A DNA stretch of 64,000 nt. It comes from Streptomyces sp. NBC_01381 (lineage in GTDB: Bacteria; Actinomycetota; Actinomycetes; Streptomycetales; Streptomycetaceae). The DNA is taken from contig NZ_JAPEPI010000001.1 in the NCBI RefSeq assembly GCF_026340305.1, positions 3,224,001-3,288,000 of the forward strand, given 5' to 3'. This document shows, piece after piece, positions 17,071 to 25,638 of this stretch. The notes beneath the pieces were generated by a model that had not been told where the DNA came from, did not search any database, and saw only the letters and a list, made by a program, of their open reading frames with translations. The first letter of the stretch is position 1. The number at the start of each line of letters is the position of its first letter. Made by a program: the position numbers and the translations under genes.

Positions 17071-19878
17071 CTACGGCGAGAGTTCGCCTTCGCTGCTTGT
17101 GAGCACTTCACGGATGTTGGCGAGGTTGCCCAGGCGCAGGGCGGTGGTGGGGTGGTCGGGTCCGAGGGTGGTTTCGGTGATCTGTAGTGCCCGTTCCTGG
17201 AGGGGGAGGGCGTCGGTGTGCCGTCCCAGGTCGCTGTAGGTGGAGGCGAGGTTGCCCAGGCGTAGGGCGGTGTCGGGGTGGTCGGGTCCGAGGGCGGTTT
17301 CGGTGATCCGTAGTGCCCGTTCCTGGAGGGGGAGGGCGTCGGTGTGCCGTCCCAGGTCGCTGTAGATGGAGGCGAGGTTGCCCAGGCGTAGGGCGGTGGT
17401 GGGGTGGTTGGGTCCGAGGGTGGTTTCGGTGATGTGTAGTGCCTGCTTCTGGAGGGGGAGGGCGTCGGTGTGCCGTCCCAGGTCGCTGTAGGTGGAGGCG
17501 AGGTTGTTCAGGCACGTGGCGGTGTCGGGGTGGTTGGGTCCGAGGGCGGTTTCGGTGGTCCGGAGTGCCCGTTCCTTTAGGGGGAGGGCGTCGGTGTGCC
17601 GTCCCAGAGCGCTGAGGGTCTCGGCGAGGTTGTTCAGGCACATGGCGGTGGTGGGGTGGTCGGGTCCGAGGGTGGTTTCGGTGATGTGTAGTGCCTGCTT
17701 CTGGAGGGGGAGGGCGTCGGTGTGCCGTCCCAGAGCGTTGTAGGTGGAGGCGAGGTTGTTCAGGCACGTGGCGGTGTCGGGGTGGTCGGGTCCGAGGGCG
17801 GTTTCGGCGACCTGTAGTGCCCGTTCCTTTAGGGGGAGGGCGTCGGTGTGCCGTCCCAGAGCGCTGTAGGTGGCGGCGAGGTTGTTCAGGCACGTGGCGG
17901 TGTCGGGGTGGTCGGGTCCGAGGGCGGTTTCGGTGATGTCTAGTGCCTGCTTCTGGAGGGGGAGGGCGTCGGTGTGCCGTCCCAGAGCGTTGTAGGTGGA
18001 GGCGAGGTTGTTCAGGCACGTGGCGGTGTCGGGGTGGTTGGGTCCGAGGGCGGTTTCGGCGACCTGTAGTGCCCGTTCCTTTAGGGGGAGGGCGTCGGTG
18101 TGCCGTCCCAGAGCGCTGAGGGTCTCGGCGAGGTTGCCCAGGCACGTGGCGGTGTCGGGGTGGTTGGGTCCGAGGGCGGTTTCGGTGGTCCGGAGTGCCC
18201 GTTCCTTTAGGGGGAGGGCGTCGGCGTGCCGTCCCAGAGCGCTGTAGGTGGCGGCGAGGTTGCCCAGGCACGTGGCGGTGGTGGGGTGGTTGGGTCCGAG
18301 GGCGGTTTCGGCGACCTGTAGTGCCCGTTCCTTTAGGGGGAGGGCGTCGGTGTGCCGTCCCAGAGCGCTGAGGGTCTCGGCGAGGTTGCCCAGGCACGTG
18401 ACGGTGTCGGGGTGGTTGGGTCCGAGGGCGGTTTCGGTGAGCTGTAGTGCCCTTTCCTCCAGGGGCAGGGCTTGAGCTGCCTGGCCTCGGGCCCAGAGGT
18501 AGAAGGCGGTCCGCCTCAGCAAGGAAGCAAGCTCGGTGGTATCGCGGGTGGATTGCTGATGGGTACTCGTGGCTTGGATGTGGGGCAGCAGGTTTTGCCA
18601 CGCTGGCCAGGTCGATACATCTCCGGGACTGCCAGGCGGCATGGCTGCGTGGACCAGGGCCAGGGCGGTTCGGCTCGGGTGCGGAGGGGCGGTGGGCTGA
18701 CTTCGGTGAAGCAGGCGCCTTAAGCCCTTCCGTTGTGGTTGTGGGATTGCTGCTGGGGTGGCGGTGCGCACGACGGTTTGCACGAGGCGGTGGAGGGTGA
18801 CGGTGGTGTCGGTGAGGGTGATCATGCTGTAGGCGGCCAGGATGCCCAAAGCGTGATCGACAGCCCGGGGTGTGTGTAGGGAGGTGGTCAGGATGTGACG
18901 GGGCAGGGGGTCAGGGGCGTAACAGGCCAGGATGCGCAGCAGTTGTACGGCGTGTGGGTTGGTGGTGTGCAGGGTGCTGAGGGTGACGCTCCACAGTTGG
19001 GCAATGGTGCGCTGTTGTGGGTCGCCGGGAGGGGTGGCGGCCAGTACTCCGGCGGGATCGGCGCGTAACTCGCTGAGGTAGGTTTCGGTGCTGCTGCGGG
19101 TTTGGGCGAGGTAGGCGCCTGCTTGCTGAAGGGCCAGGGGTAGGTAGCCAAGTTCGTCGGCCAAGCTGTCCAGCGCGGCGATGTCGGTGTGGCGGCCGGT
19201 GATTTCCTGGAGGACGGCCAGGGAGGCCGCGGGTGTAAGGGTGTCCAGGCGCAGAGAGGCGCCGAGGTCTTGCCAGGCTAGGTCGCGGCGGGTCGTGACC
19301 AGAACCTGGCCTGTGCTGAGGCGGCCAAGATAAGGACGTAGATCGGCGGGTTCTTCGGCATTGTCCAGGACCAGCAGCCAACCGGTGTGCCCCTGGAGCC
19401 AGGCCAGAGCCCATTTGGCGGCCTCGTCCAGCGGCAGCGCTGCGTGCACCGGATTCAGGGCAGTGGCCAGGGCCGCCAGGTCGGTCGTGATTGCGGCGGC
19501 TGATGACGCATCTATCCACCACACTGGCCCACGCTCGGCGTTGAGATGCGAACGAGCGTGGTGCAGAACGAGGGTGCTCTTGCCTATCCCGCCCATGCCT
19601 CGCACACTCTGCGCGACGATGCCGGTTCCGGTCGATGGCAGGGCATCTAAGAAGTCGAGGGCGTCGTCGCGGCCTTTGAACACCTGACTGTCTGGCGTGG
19701 GCAGATTGTTCAGCCGCGCTACTGCCTCGTCTGACACGGCGGCCCGCAACGCGTCGGCAGGCAGGACCAGGTTCCGTTGATCGATCCGGGCCCGGTCCCC
19801 TGTGGCGATGACTCCGGGGTTCTGGCCTGCTGCCGCGGAGCGGCGGCCCGAAGCAGGGGGTGTCTGCGAGTCGGTCAT
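17071..19878 (-). CDS. NLR-like NB-ARC protein with 11 TPR repeats
   Basis: A 935-aa STAND ATPase. A short motif QNPGVIATGD lies at 19-28. The NB-ARC core has GMGGIGKST (94-102), LLVLDNAEE (168-176, Walker B), VTTRRDL and GYLPLALQQAG. A winged-helix region follows to about 460. The C-terminus (about 470-920) is eleven 42-residue kinesin-light-chain-type TPRs of the form ALPL..AL...E..LGP.HP.T...L.NLA...LGRH. In bacteria such proteins act as ligand sensors that oligomerise and trigger an effector, often in phage defence. No enzymatic effector domain is present in the chain. Its ATG overlaps the stop of the upstream two-helix membrane protein by four bases, suggesting that protein is its effector or anchor. 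Confidence 0.85.
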   Translation of the reverse strand: MTDSQTPPASGRRSAAAGQNPGVIATGDRARIDQRNLVLPADALRAAVSDEAVARLNNLPTPDSQVFKGRDDALDFLDALPSTGTGIVAQSVRGMGGIGKSTLVLHHARSHLNAERGPVWWIDASSAAAITTDLAALATALNPVHAALPLDEAAKWALAWLQGHTGWLLVLDNAEEPADLRPYLGRLSTGQVLVTTRRDLAWQDLGASLRLDTLTPAASLAVLQEITGRHTDIAALDSLADELGYLPLALQQAGAYLAQTRSSTETYLSELRADPAGVLAATPPGDPQQRTIAQLWSVTLSTLHTTNPHAVQLLRILACYAPDPLPRHILTTSLHTPRAVDHALGILAAYSMITLTDTTVTLHRLVQTVVRTATPAAIPQPQRKGLRRLLHRSQPTAPPHPSRTALALVHAAMPPGSPGDVSTWPAWQNLLPHIQATSTHQQSTRDTTELASLLRRTAFYLWARGQAAQALPLEERALQLTETALGPNHPDTVTCLGNLAETLSALGRHTDALPLKERALQVAETALGPNHPTTATCLGNLAATYSALGRHADALPLKERALRTTETALGPNHPDTATCLGNLAETLSALGRHTDALPLKERALQVAETALGPNHPDTATCLNNLASTYNALGRHTDALPLQKQALDITETALGPDHPDTATCLNNLAATYSALGRHTDALPLKERALQVAETALGPDHPDTATCLNNLASTYNALGRHTDALPLQKQALHITETTLGPDHPTTAMCLNNLAETLSALGRHTDALPLKERALRTTETALGPNHPDTATCLNNLASTYSDLGRHTDALPLQKQALHITETTLGPNHPTTALRLGNLASIYSDLGRHTDALPLQERALRITETALGPDHPDTALRLGNLASTYSDLGRHTDALPLQERALQITETTLGPDHPTTALRLGNLANIREVLTSSEGELSP
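17105..18470 (-). repeat. 126-bp tandem coding repeats (TPR array)
   Basis: Eleven tandem units of 126 bp inside the NLR-like gene, highly alike at DNA level, including third positions. Two sub-types alternate (KERALQVAE-type and QKQALHITE-type), suggesting expansion in blocks. Unit number could change by slippage or recombination without breaking the frame. Confidence 0.85.
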
Positions 19879-20177
19879 CGCTGAACGTTGCCGTTGTCCC
19901 CGGTGATGATGATCCCGGAATTGTCCTGGGTGGCGACCGCCCGCTCACCCGACGCGGTTGGACCGCTCGCCGCCGGTCCAGCGGGTGGGGCGGGGGATCC
20001 GATGAGCGAGGACGCCCAAGCCCCGAGAATGCCCGCGACCACGGCGCCGGCACCCGCACCCGTGCTGATGCGCGTCGCCTGGTCCCACGGCAGCAGCAGA
20101 TCCCCCAGCCACACGCAGAGTGCCAACACAATCAGCGCCACAACAATGGTCAGCAGCCAACGTCCTGATCGGCTCAT
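19875..20177 (-). CDS. Two-helix membrane protein coupled to NLR gene
   Basis: A 100-aa protein from the ATG at 20177 (longer in-frame starts upstream lack support). Hydrophobic segments at 7-29 and 38-60 form a likely helical hairpin. A Pro/Ala/Ser linker (61-80) leads to a C-terminal motif DNSGIIITGDNGNV (85-98). The same pattern N-x-G-[IV]-I-x-T-G-D occurs near the N-terminus of the NLR-like protein encoded next, with which it overlaps by four bases. Matching motifs at the effector C-terminus and the NLR N-terminus are the arrangement described for bacterial amyloid signalling (BASS) pairs. I infer it is a membrane-acting effector recruited by the NLR. It could also be only a membrane anchor. 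Confidence 0.7.
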   Translation of the reverse strand: MSRSGRWLLTIVVALIVLALCVWLGDLLLPWDQATRISTGAGAGAVVAGILGAWASSLIGSPAPPAGPAASGPTASGERAVATQDNSGIIITGDNGNVQR

Positions 20178-20472
20178 CTGGTGCCCCCTCACAGATGATT
20201 GGACACCCATCCTCCCACCGCGAGACGCCCAGCCCACCGGTTCCGCGTAGGTCGAGAGCACCCAAGTTTGGGATCAGCATCGGCTGAGCCGAGGGCTGTT
20301 GAGACTGCCGCGCTTACAAGCGGACGCGTTCGCACATGTCAAGCAGTGTTCCCAGTCCATTCCAAGCCTTGGAGTCCGCTGCGCCTGCTGCCCCCCTGAC
20401 AGCCGTGGGCGCGCGAGGCAGGTTGAGGCGTAGCCAAGCGAACTTGTAGCACGGAAGGCCGCGGACGATTCC

Positions 20473-21797
20473 TTAGGGCCAGGGCACCGCACCGACGTTG
20501 CTAACCCACCCGCGGGTGCGTGTGAGATCGCGAAAATTGCCGCGATAGCCCAGTGAGTGCAGGATCAACAGGACGAGGTAATTACGGGTCAGGAGCCACG
20601 CATCTCGCGGCAGCCCGTCCAAGCGGTACACAGGCTCCTGTGATCCTTGCGGATGAAGAAGCCGGTTACGGACCCATGTCACGACGTCGGCGCCATCAAG
20701 ATATTTGTTCTCCCTCTGTTTCACGTCGGCAGTGAACTGGGTTGCTGCGGGGAGTAGCTGGGGATCGATCGCGGTGGGGATTTGCGCGCTCCTGAGTACC
20801 GTGCGCAGCAGGTCGTGTGCGGGCCGCCTTTTGTACTCACGTTTAGTCACGTGACCACTTAGGACCAGGGCCTGCCACATGAAGTGTTCAAGGCCGGCCG
20901 ATCCCATGATGATTCGGGCATTGAGTACTGATAGCGGCGATCGCATACATCATCTCAATGCGAAGCGGTGCAAGTGGGGCGCCTCGCATTGCGCCCCGGC
21001 ACGGAAGAGTAGTGATGGTTGGTGGTTCGACCAAGACCACGTCGCTCTTAGTGACCTTTTGGACCACGTAATCAAGGCATTTACGGACCCGGACAAACCT
21101 GTTCCCAGACCACTTGGTGGTCGCTGTTTTGCCCGACGGGGAACATGGGAGCTGCCCAACGACCGAGGGCAAACGACACCCCGACATGCATCGCGGTCAG
21201 AACAGGATCTGCCTCTGCGGCAGTGAAGTTGGCGCCATCGATGCGCCGCAACTCCATCACGTGAGTCATCACGTAGACATCGGATTTGTGTAGGTCTTTC
21301 CAGACTCGCTGGTGATCATGACGCACGTCGAGGGTGACCTTCCAGCCATTCGACTCATGTACCCAGCGGCCGGACCACTTTAGCTCTCCCCCACTTGCGA
21401 CCTTCGACACGAGGCGGTGCGGGCCGTGCCAGTTGGGCAAGTTGAACCAGTGCACGACGATCCTCGCAAGGTCGGCCTTAGGACTACCGAATTCGGCACC
21501 GTTCGACCACCCACCGTTGATGTCTCGTGCCACACCCTCCATTGACATGTCGCCCTGTGGGCGTCGTAGTACCAAGTGCACTTCATCTCGGTTACCAATG
21601 CCTGGCTGTGCGCCAGGGCCGACCTCCCAATCAAGACTGAATCCGGCAGAGCATGAAAGCTCCACGATGCCCGGTACCTCAGCTGCTCCCAGCCCACCGA
21701 TGAGGCCATCGTGAAGCAGGACAGGCTGGCCTGGCTCGTTGAAGGGGTAGACAGGTGAGATCGGTGAATCTTCCTGGTTCATGTATGGAGTGGCCAC
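20473..21797 (-). pseudogene. HEPN-domain protein (ApeA/YopA-like), broken
   Basis: Two minus-strand open segments look like one ancestral gene. The N-terminal segment (21797-21081, 238 aa) ends at TAA after HQVVWEQVCPGP. The C-terminal segment (20946-20473, 157 aa) contains SAGLEHFMWQAL and VVTWVRNRLLHPQG, an RN...H motif typical of HEPN RNases. Between them coding similarity switches frame and crosses a TGA near 20955, so at least one indel and one stop separate the halves. HEPN proteins with this layout act in abortive infection. The decay suggests it is inactive, unless the C-terminal part is expressed from the ATG at 20946. The family assignment is moderate. Confidence 0.5.
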
Positions 21798-22016
21798 AAC
21801 ACCAAGGTAGTGGCTTCACCGTTCGTTCAACTCTGGCGATGGGCCCCACGCATGTGGACACTGAAGGTCGTTGCTGACCCCGCGATAGTCCATCACGCAT
21901 GCTGTGGCCTGCATCGCCCGAGAACCGGCACGTCGAAGGTTCGATACATCATGCCTGTCGCCCTCCGTCGATAGAGCGGACTGTCTGGGTAGGGCCCGGC
22001 GTCAACAAGCGCCCTG

Positions 22017-22053
22017 TTGGCCCATGTCAGGCCTCCTTCGTAGGCCTTTCTGT
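22017..22053. other. Degenerate att-arm-like site 3
   Basis: This 37-bp segment agrees at about 26 of 37 positions with 16920-16956 (core plus P' arm), in the same orientation: CCCATGTCAGGCC against TCCACGTCAAGCC, then TTCGTAGGCCTTT against TTCATAGACCTTT. The left flank does not encode DUF4291. It may be an old junction of a related element that used another target, marking the start of the caspase-containing cargo. No gene is seen in 21798-22079 besides this. Confidence 0.4.
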
Positions 22054-22079
22054 AGTTGGGTGGCATCAATCTGTGTGCG

Positions 22080-24170
22080 TCAGGCTTGGTAGTTGATAGC
22101 GAGCCAGTGGAGCCAGGTCGGCAGCGAGTGAAGGATGGTGTCTTTGAGTTCGACATTCACCGAGCAGTTAGCGCTGCCTGCGTTGGGCCCGCGGACCGTC
22201 GCCTCGAACGCTATGCCGGCTGGCTTGCCGACGCCGAAGTACTCGATGGTCTTAGATCGGTCCTTGTCGTTCAAGGCCCCCTTGGCGCGGTGCGGGGAGA
22301 CGTCGCCCTGAGCGGACCGTGCAGCGAAGGAGAACTCCACCCAGGTGCGGTCCTTGTCACAGGTCTCAGAGATTCCGGTCAGCTTGACGACAGCGTGGAG
22401 GTAGCGGGGGTCGCGCTCCTTGGTCAGGAATGTGCTGGAGACAGGCGCGGTCCCCGACACCTCGTAGCGCATCGAACGGGCACCGGGCGACTCGCACCAG
22501 AAGCAGGAGTCCTTGAGGTGTTTGACCGAGGTCCCAGTGACAGGGTTGACGGCGAGGTTGTGCCGGTGGTCCGTGATAGGCAACCAGATGATGAACGCTG
22601 GCACTGCTAGGACGGCGAGGACTGCCACGGCCGGTGCGATCCAGAATAGGAAGTCGAGGACCCGGTCGAGGGCCCGGTCGAGGAGACGGAGCATCCCGGA
22701 ACGGCGGGCCGCTGGGGTATGGATGGAAGGGCTGCCAGCCACGGGGACGCGCACCTGCGCTGCTGTTGGTGGCTCGTAGCCGGATGAGGGTTTGTCCTTG
22801 ACGGGCGGCAAGTCGGTATCCTGCTGAGCACGCCTGTCCAATTCCCGCACGGTGTCAGGTTTCGTGAACTTGGGTGCTGCGGGCGGAGGTTTGGTATCTG
22901 GTTGGACCGCATCGCCCAGCCGCCCGGACGCCTTGGTCTCTGTCCCGGCCGTTTCCGCAGGCGGAGACTCTGCACGCCACAGCGCCACACGCTTCCGCCT
23001 GGCCGTCTTGCGCCGCAGATTCACAGGCTGGGGTTCACCGGTCGTGGACTCCTGGTATACGGGTCCAGATCTCAGACCGGGCCCCTCGGCGGGCGTACGA
23101 CCGGCGAGCGGAGGTGTGGCAGAGGAAGAAGTTTCTCTAGCTTGACGCTGCTCGTTCTGTTGGTCCACCGGTATCGCCGATACTCCGGGCGTGCCAGCCT
23201 CACCGTAGCGGGAAGGCAGTGGCAGCCCTTCTTTCCTTAACCGCTCTACGGCACGTGTGATTACCGAGTTGCTGTCGTCCTCTGCAAGCTCACGCCATGT
23301 GTCGATAACGCACCCCTGAACCTTCTCGGTCCCGACCTTGTACAGATGGTCGAGCCCTTCGAAGGCCCCGATCCTCACCTCGACATATGGGCTCGTCAGC
23401 GCTGCTACCAGAGGGCCCGGGAGCTTCCAACTGCCGTTGCGGGCGATGAGGATCCGTCCGTCCACGTTGTCCTGCTTTTTCGGCAGCTGGTGACGCCCCT
23501 CCGATGCAACTCTGTCACGCACGTACGTATACAACTCGTCGTGTGTGATGCTCCCATCGCCGTCGAGATCGGCCCCACCATTCCGCAATCCCTCCACCAG
23601 GTGGTGGGTGAACACGGACTGCGGGGCATCGCCGTACACTTGCCCGCGTTCGAACGAGTACTGGGTAGCGTCAGACGCCGTGAGCACGACGCGCCCCTCA
23701 CCTCGAAACCGGTCGAGTACGTTGACTTCGGTGCCAGCCTTCTCCAAGCGCTCGGTACGGTACGCCCCGCTGTAGCAGCAATCGAGGATGAGTACCTTCT
23801 TACGGGAGACGCACGCGGTCATGGCCCGGTCGATCCGCTCTGTGGCTAGGGCGGTGAACTGAAGGTCGTCCTGACGGGTGTCGTACATCGCCAGGTGCAG
23901 TCGGCCATCGTCATCCTTGAGCCCGTGCCCGGTGAAGTACAACAGGGTGAGATCGTCGGGCCGACGGTCGCGGTAGAGGACACCGATGGCCTGCCCGACG
24001 ACATAGTGCGGCTCATTGATCAGGATTTCGACGTCGAATCCGCCGATCGCCGGATCCTCAAGGACCTCCTTGAGTGACTGCGCGTCGTGAGGCGGCGCGG
24101 TCAATCGCCGCAGAGTCGCGTCCTGCGGATAGTCGTATGTGGCGATGAGAAGTGCCACCTTGCGGCCCAT
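22080..24170 (-). CDS. Caspase-family (C14) protease with EF-hand-like loop and membrane anchor
   Basis: A 696-aa protein. The N-terminal caspase domain (1-240) has the catalytic pair His82 in LLYFTGHG and Cys132 in ILDCCYSG. DLDGDGSITHDEL (201-213) is a canonical EF-hand loop within the domain's end. A helical region (250-320), a disordered Pro/Arg-rich linker (330-500), one transmembrane helix (about 507-532) and a C-terminal domain of about 165 residues with several Cys follow. If the protease is cytoplasmic, the C-terminus is outside. The upstream EACC1 gene ends two bases before this start. Caspase-EACC1 pairs are predicted conflict or suicide systems of multicellular bacteria. Ca2+ control is an inference from the EF-hand pattern. 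Confidence 0.85.
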   Translation of the reverse strand: MGRKVALLIATYDYPQDATLRRLTAPPHDAQSLKEVLEDPAIGGFDVEILINEPHYVVGQAIGVLYRDRRPDDLTLLYFTGHGLKDDDGRLHLAMYDTRQDDLQFTALATERIDRAMTACVSRKKVLILDCCYSGAYRTERLEKAGTEVNVLDRFRGEGRVVLTASDATQYSFERGQVYGDAPQSVFTHHLVEGLRNGGADLDGDGSITHDELYTYVRDRVASEGRHQLPKKQDNVDGRILIARNGSWKLPGPLVAALTSPYVEVRIGAFEGLDHLYKVGTEKVQGCVIDTWRELAEDDSNSVITRAVERLRKEGLPLPSRYGEAGTPGVSAIPVDQQNEQRQARETSSSATPPLAGRTPAEGPGLRSGPVYQESTTGEPQPVNLRRKTARRKRVALWRAESPPAETAGTETKASGRLGDAVQPDTKPPPAAPKFTKPDTVRELDRRAQQDTDLPPVKDKPSSGYEPPTAAQVRVPVAGSPSIHTPAARRSGMLRLLDRALDRVLDFLFWIAPAVAVLAVLAVPAFIIWLPITDHRHNLAVNPVTGTSVKHLKDSCFWCESPGARSMRYEVSGTAPVSSTFLTKERDPRYLHAVVKLTGISETCDKDRTWVEFSFAARSAQGDVSPHRAKGALNDKDRSKTIEYFGVGKPAGIAFEATVRGPNAGSANCSVNVELKDTILHSLPTWLHWLAINYQA

Positions 24171-24172
24171 CG

Positions 24173-24580
24173 CTAACTGCCGTTGTCGGTTTGCCGGATT
24201 AAGAGGGCGACTAGGGCCGAGCGCTCCTCGTCGGTCGCGTCCGCCAGCTCGACCGAGTTATTGTTGATGGTTATTTTGAGGCCGTGTGGCTGATTCTGTC
24301 GTTGCAGCCAGTCACGTGCAGTCTCTATGACCGCTACGAGTGCCCCAGATGTACTCAGAGACACGATAATCGCTCCGAGCGTGAAGGGGTCCCCAGGCTT
24401 CGCCCCGTCAGGCGCCGCGACTACAGAGGGGGCGCGACGCACAGCGTCAACGTCCAACTGCATCAATTCAGAACGCAGTTGGCGCGTAATTCGCTCACAG
24501 TGCTCGTCGTCGAGATCCGAGTGGGGCGTGATGACGAGCAGTGCATCGAGCCCGCCGCTCAAAGATAGGTTGTTTTGCAT
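24173..24580 (-). CDS. Effector-associated constant component EACC1-like protein
   Basis: A 135-aa protein from the ATG at 24580 (a longer upstream frame has no supported start). It shows the EACC1 pattern: KPGDPFTLGAIIVSLSTSGA (61-80), a helix ending ETARDWLQRQ (86-95), then strands KITINNNSVEL. Iyer, Aravind and colleagues described EACC1 as the constant partner placed beside variable effectors such as caspases and other proteases. Here it lies directly upstream of the caspase with a 2-nt gap, so the two are one unit. It probably couples a trigger to the protease. Confidence 0.75.
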   Translation of the reverse strand: MQNNLSLSGGLDALLVITPHSDLDDEHCERITRQLRSELMQLDVDAVRRAPSVVAAPDGAKPGDPFTLGAIIVSLSTSGALVAVIETARDWLQRQNQPHGLKITINNNSVELADATDEERSALVALLIRQTDNGS

Positions 24581-25638
24581 GTGTACCCCCCGGCGCACAC
24601 TCGGTATATGACCTCCCCCATAGTGTGGCGTCCTGAAGGGAACAGCGGCAGCCGTTTGGCAAGAAATCTTCACTCCGCTGCGGCATCGTGCACCTGATTG
24701 CCGTACAGGTGTCACAACAGCACACCCTCGCCGCACGAACTCACGGAAGTGTATGCCCTGTTCGGCAGCGCTTGGTAGCTCAACCCAGCGGACTGGTCCT
24801 CGTGGCTCCTGGCGTTCGACGACATGAGGAATCGGTCAGCAGCGGTCGACGTGCGGATCGCGCCCCGATATGCCCCGTACTTTCTGCCCCAGCGGGAATC
24901 GTGTGTACCTGCCCATGGCGGACTGAGTAGTCAGCACTGGATGGATGGACTCGCGGGTCATGGGGAGTTGCGAGCGGCGTGTAGATGGGCAATGTACAAC
25001 AGCTAGCACAATGAGGGGGATGTGCCCTGGACGCTGATAGTCGACGAGCCTTGTGCTTAAGTCGAAAGACAACCCCATGAACAATCGTGGTCTCTCAACG
25101 TAAATTTCAGCTCTGGCATGACTGAAGGCTGAACCGTTCGCCATTGCGTGATCAAGGTGAGGGCGAATCTCTCCTAACGGATCTAGGTAAGCAGGGGGTT
25201 CTGGGTTCCTGGCGGTGACAATGAGACTGGCCTCAACTTCGCGAGCAGTCTGGCGGATCTTGTTCTTTCTGTGCGGGGGTTCTGCTGATCCCGCGAGGCT
25301 GGCGCCTGCGGGAATTCGGGCACGTGCTCTTGTGGACGCTACGTTGGCCGGGCTTGGTGCGGTACGCGTCGCCCAGGGTGTGGCGGATGCGCGCGAGGCT
25401 TCGGCCGTGCGGCTTGCGTCGCGTACATCGCGGGTGAGGCAACGGCGGCGAGGCTATATCGGGTGTGCTGGCCTTGGGGCTGTTTCCGCGCAGGATGACG
25501 CCCCCGGCTCGACTTCCTGGAGGACTCGTCCTCTGCCCCTCGACCTCGGTACCGTCAAGCGGTGTCCGGCGCGCGCGGCTTGGTCAGCCAGAGGCGTGTG
25601 CCGGTTGATCGCGCGCGACTAGGGGAGCTGGTACGGGC
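24581..25638. other. Intergenic stretch without convincing gene
   Basis: About 1.05 kb between the divergent EACC1 and phosphotransferase genes. It should hold their promoters. Its GC is uneven (24.9-25.2 kb is lower than the flanks), suggesting foreign or decayed DNA. A 135-codon plus-strand frame at 25215-25622 has poor codon bias and no recognisable domain. A tRNA-like string at 24766-24820 does not fold as a tRNA. Confidence 0.6.

Noticed and set aside
17105..18470. CRISPR-like regular repeat spacing
   Set aside because: The 126-bp period is in frame and encodes TPR units; there are no spacers or cas genes.
22056..22610. 184-codon plus-strand frame opposite the caspase gene
   Set aside because: Antisense to the well-supported C-terminus of the caspase; no domain.
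24766..24820. tRNA-like string (GGTAGCTCAA ... GGCGTTCGA)
   Set aside because: D-loop and T-loop-like words are present but acceptor and anticodon stems do not pair; no tRNA is called.
25215..25622. 135-codon plus-strand frame before the phosphotransferase
   Set aside because: Weak codon bias, no ribosome site or domain; treated as intergenic.
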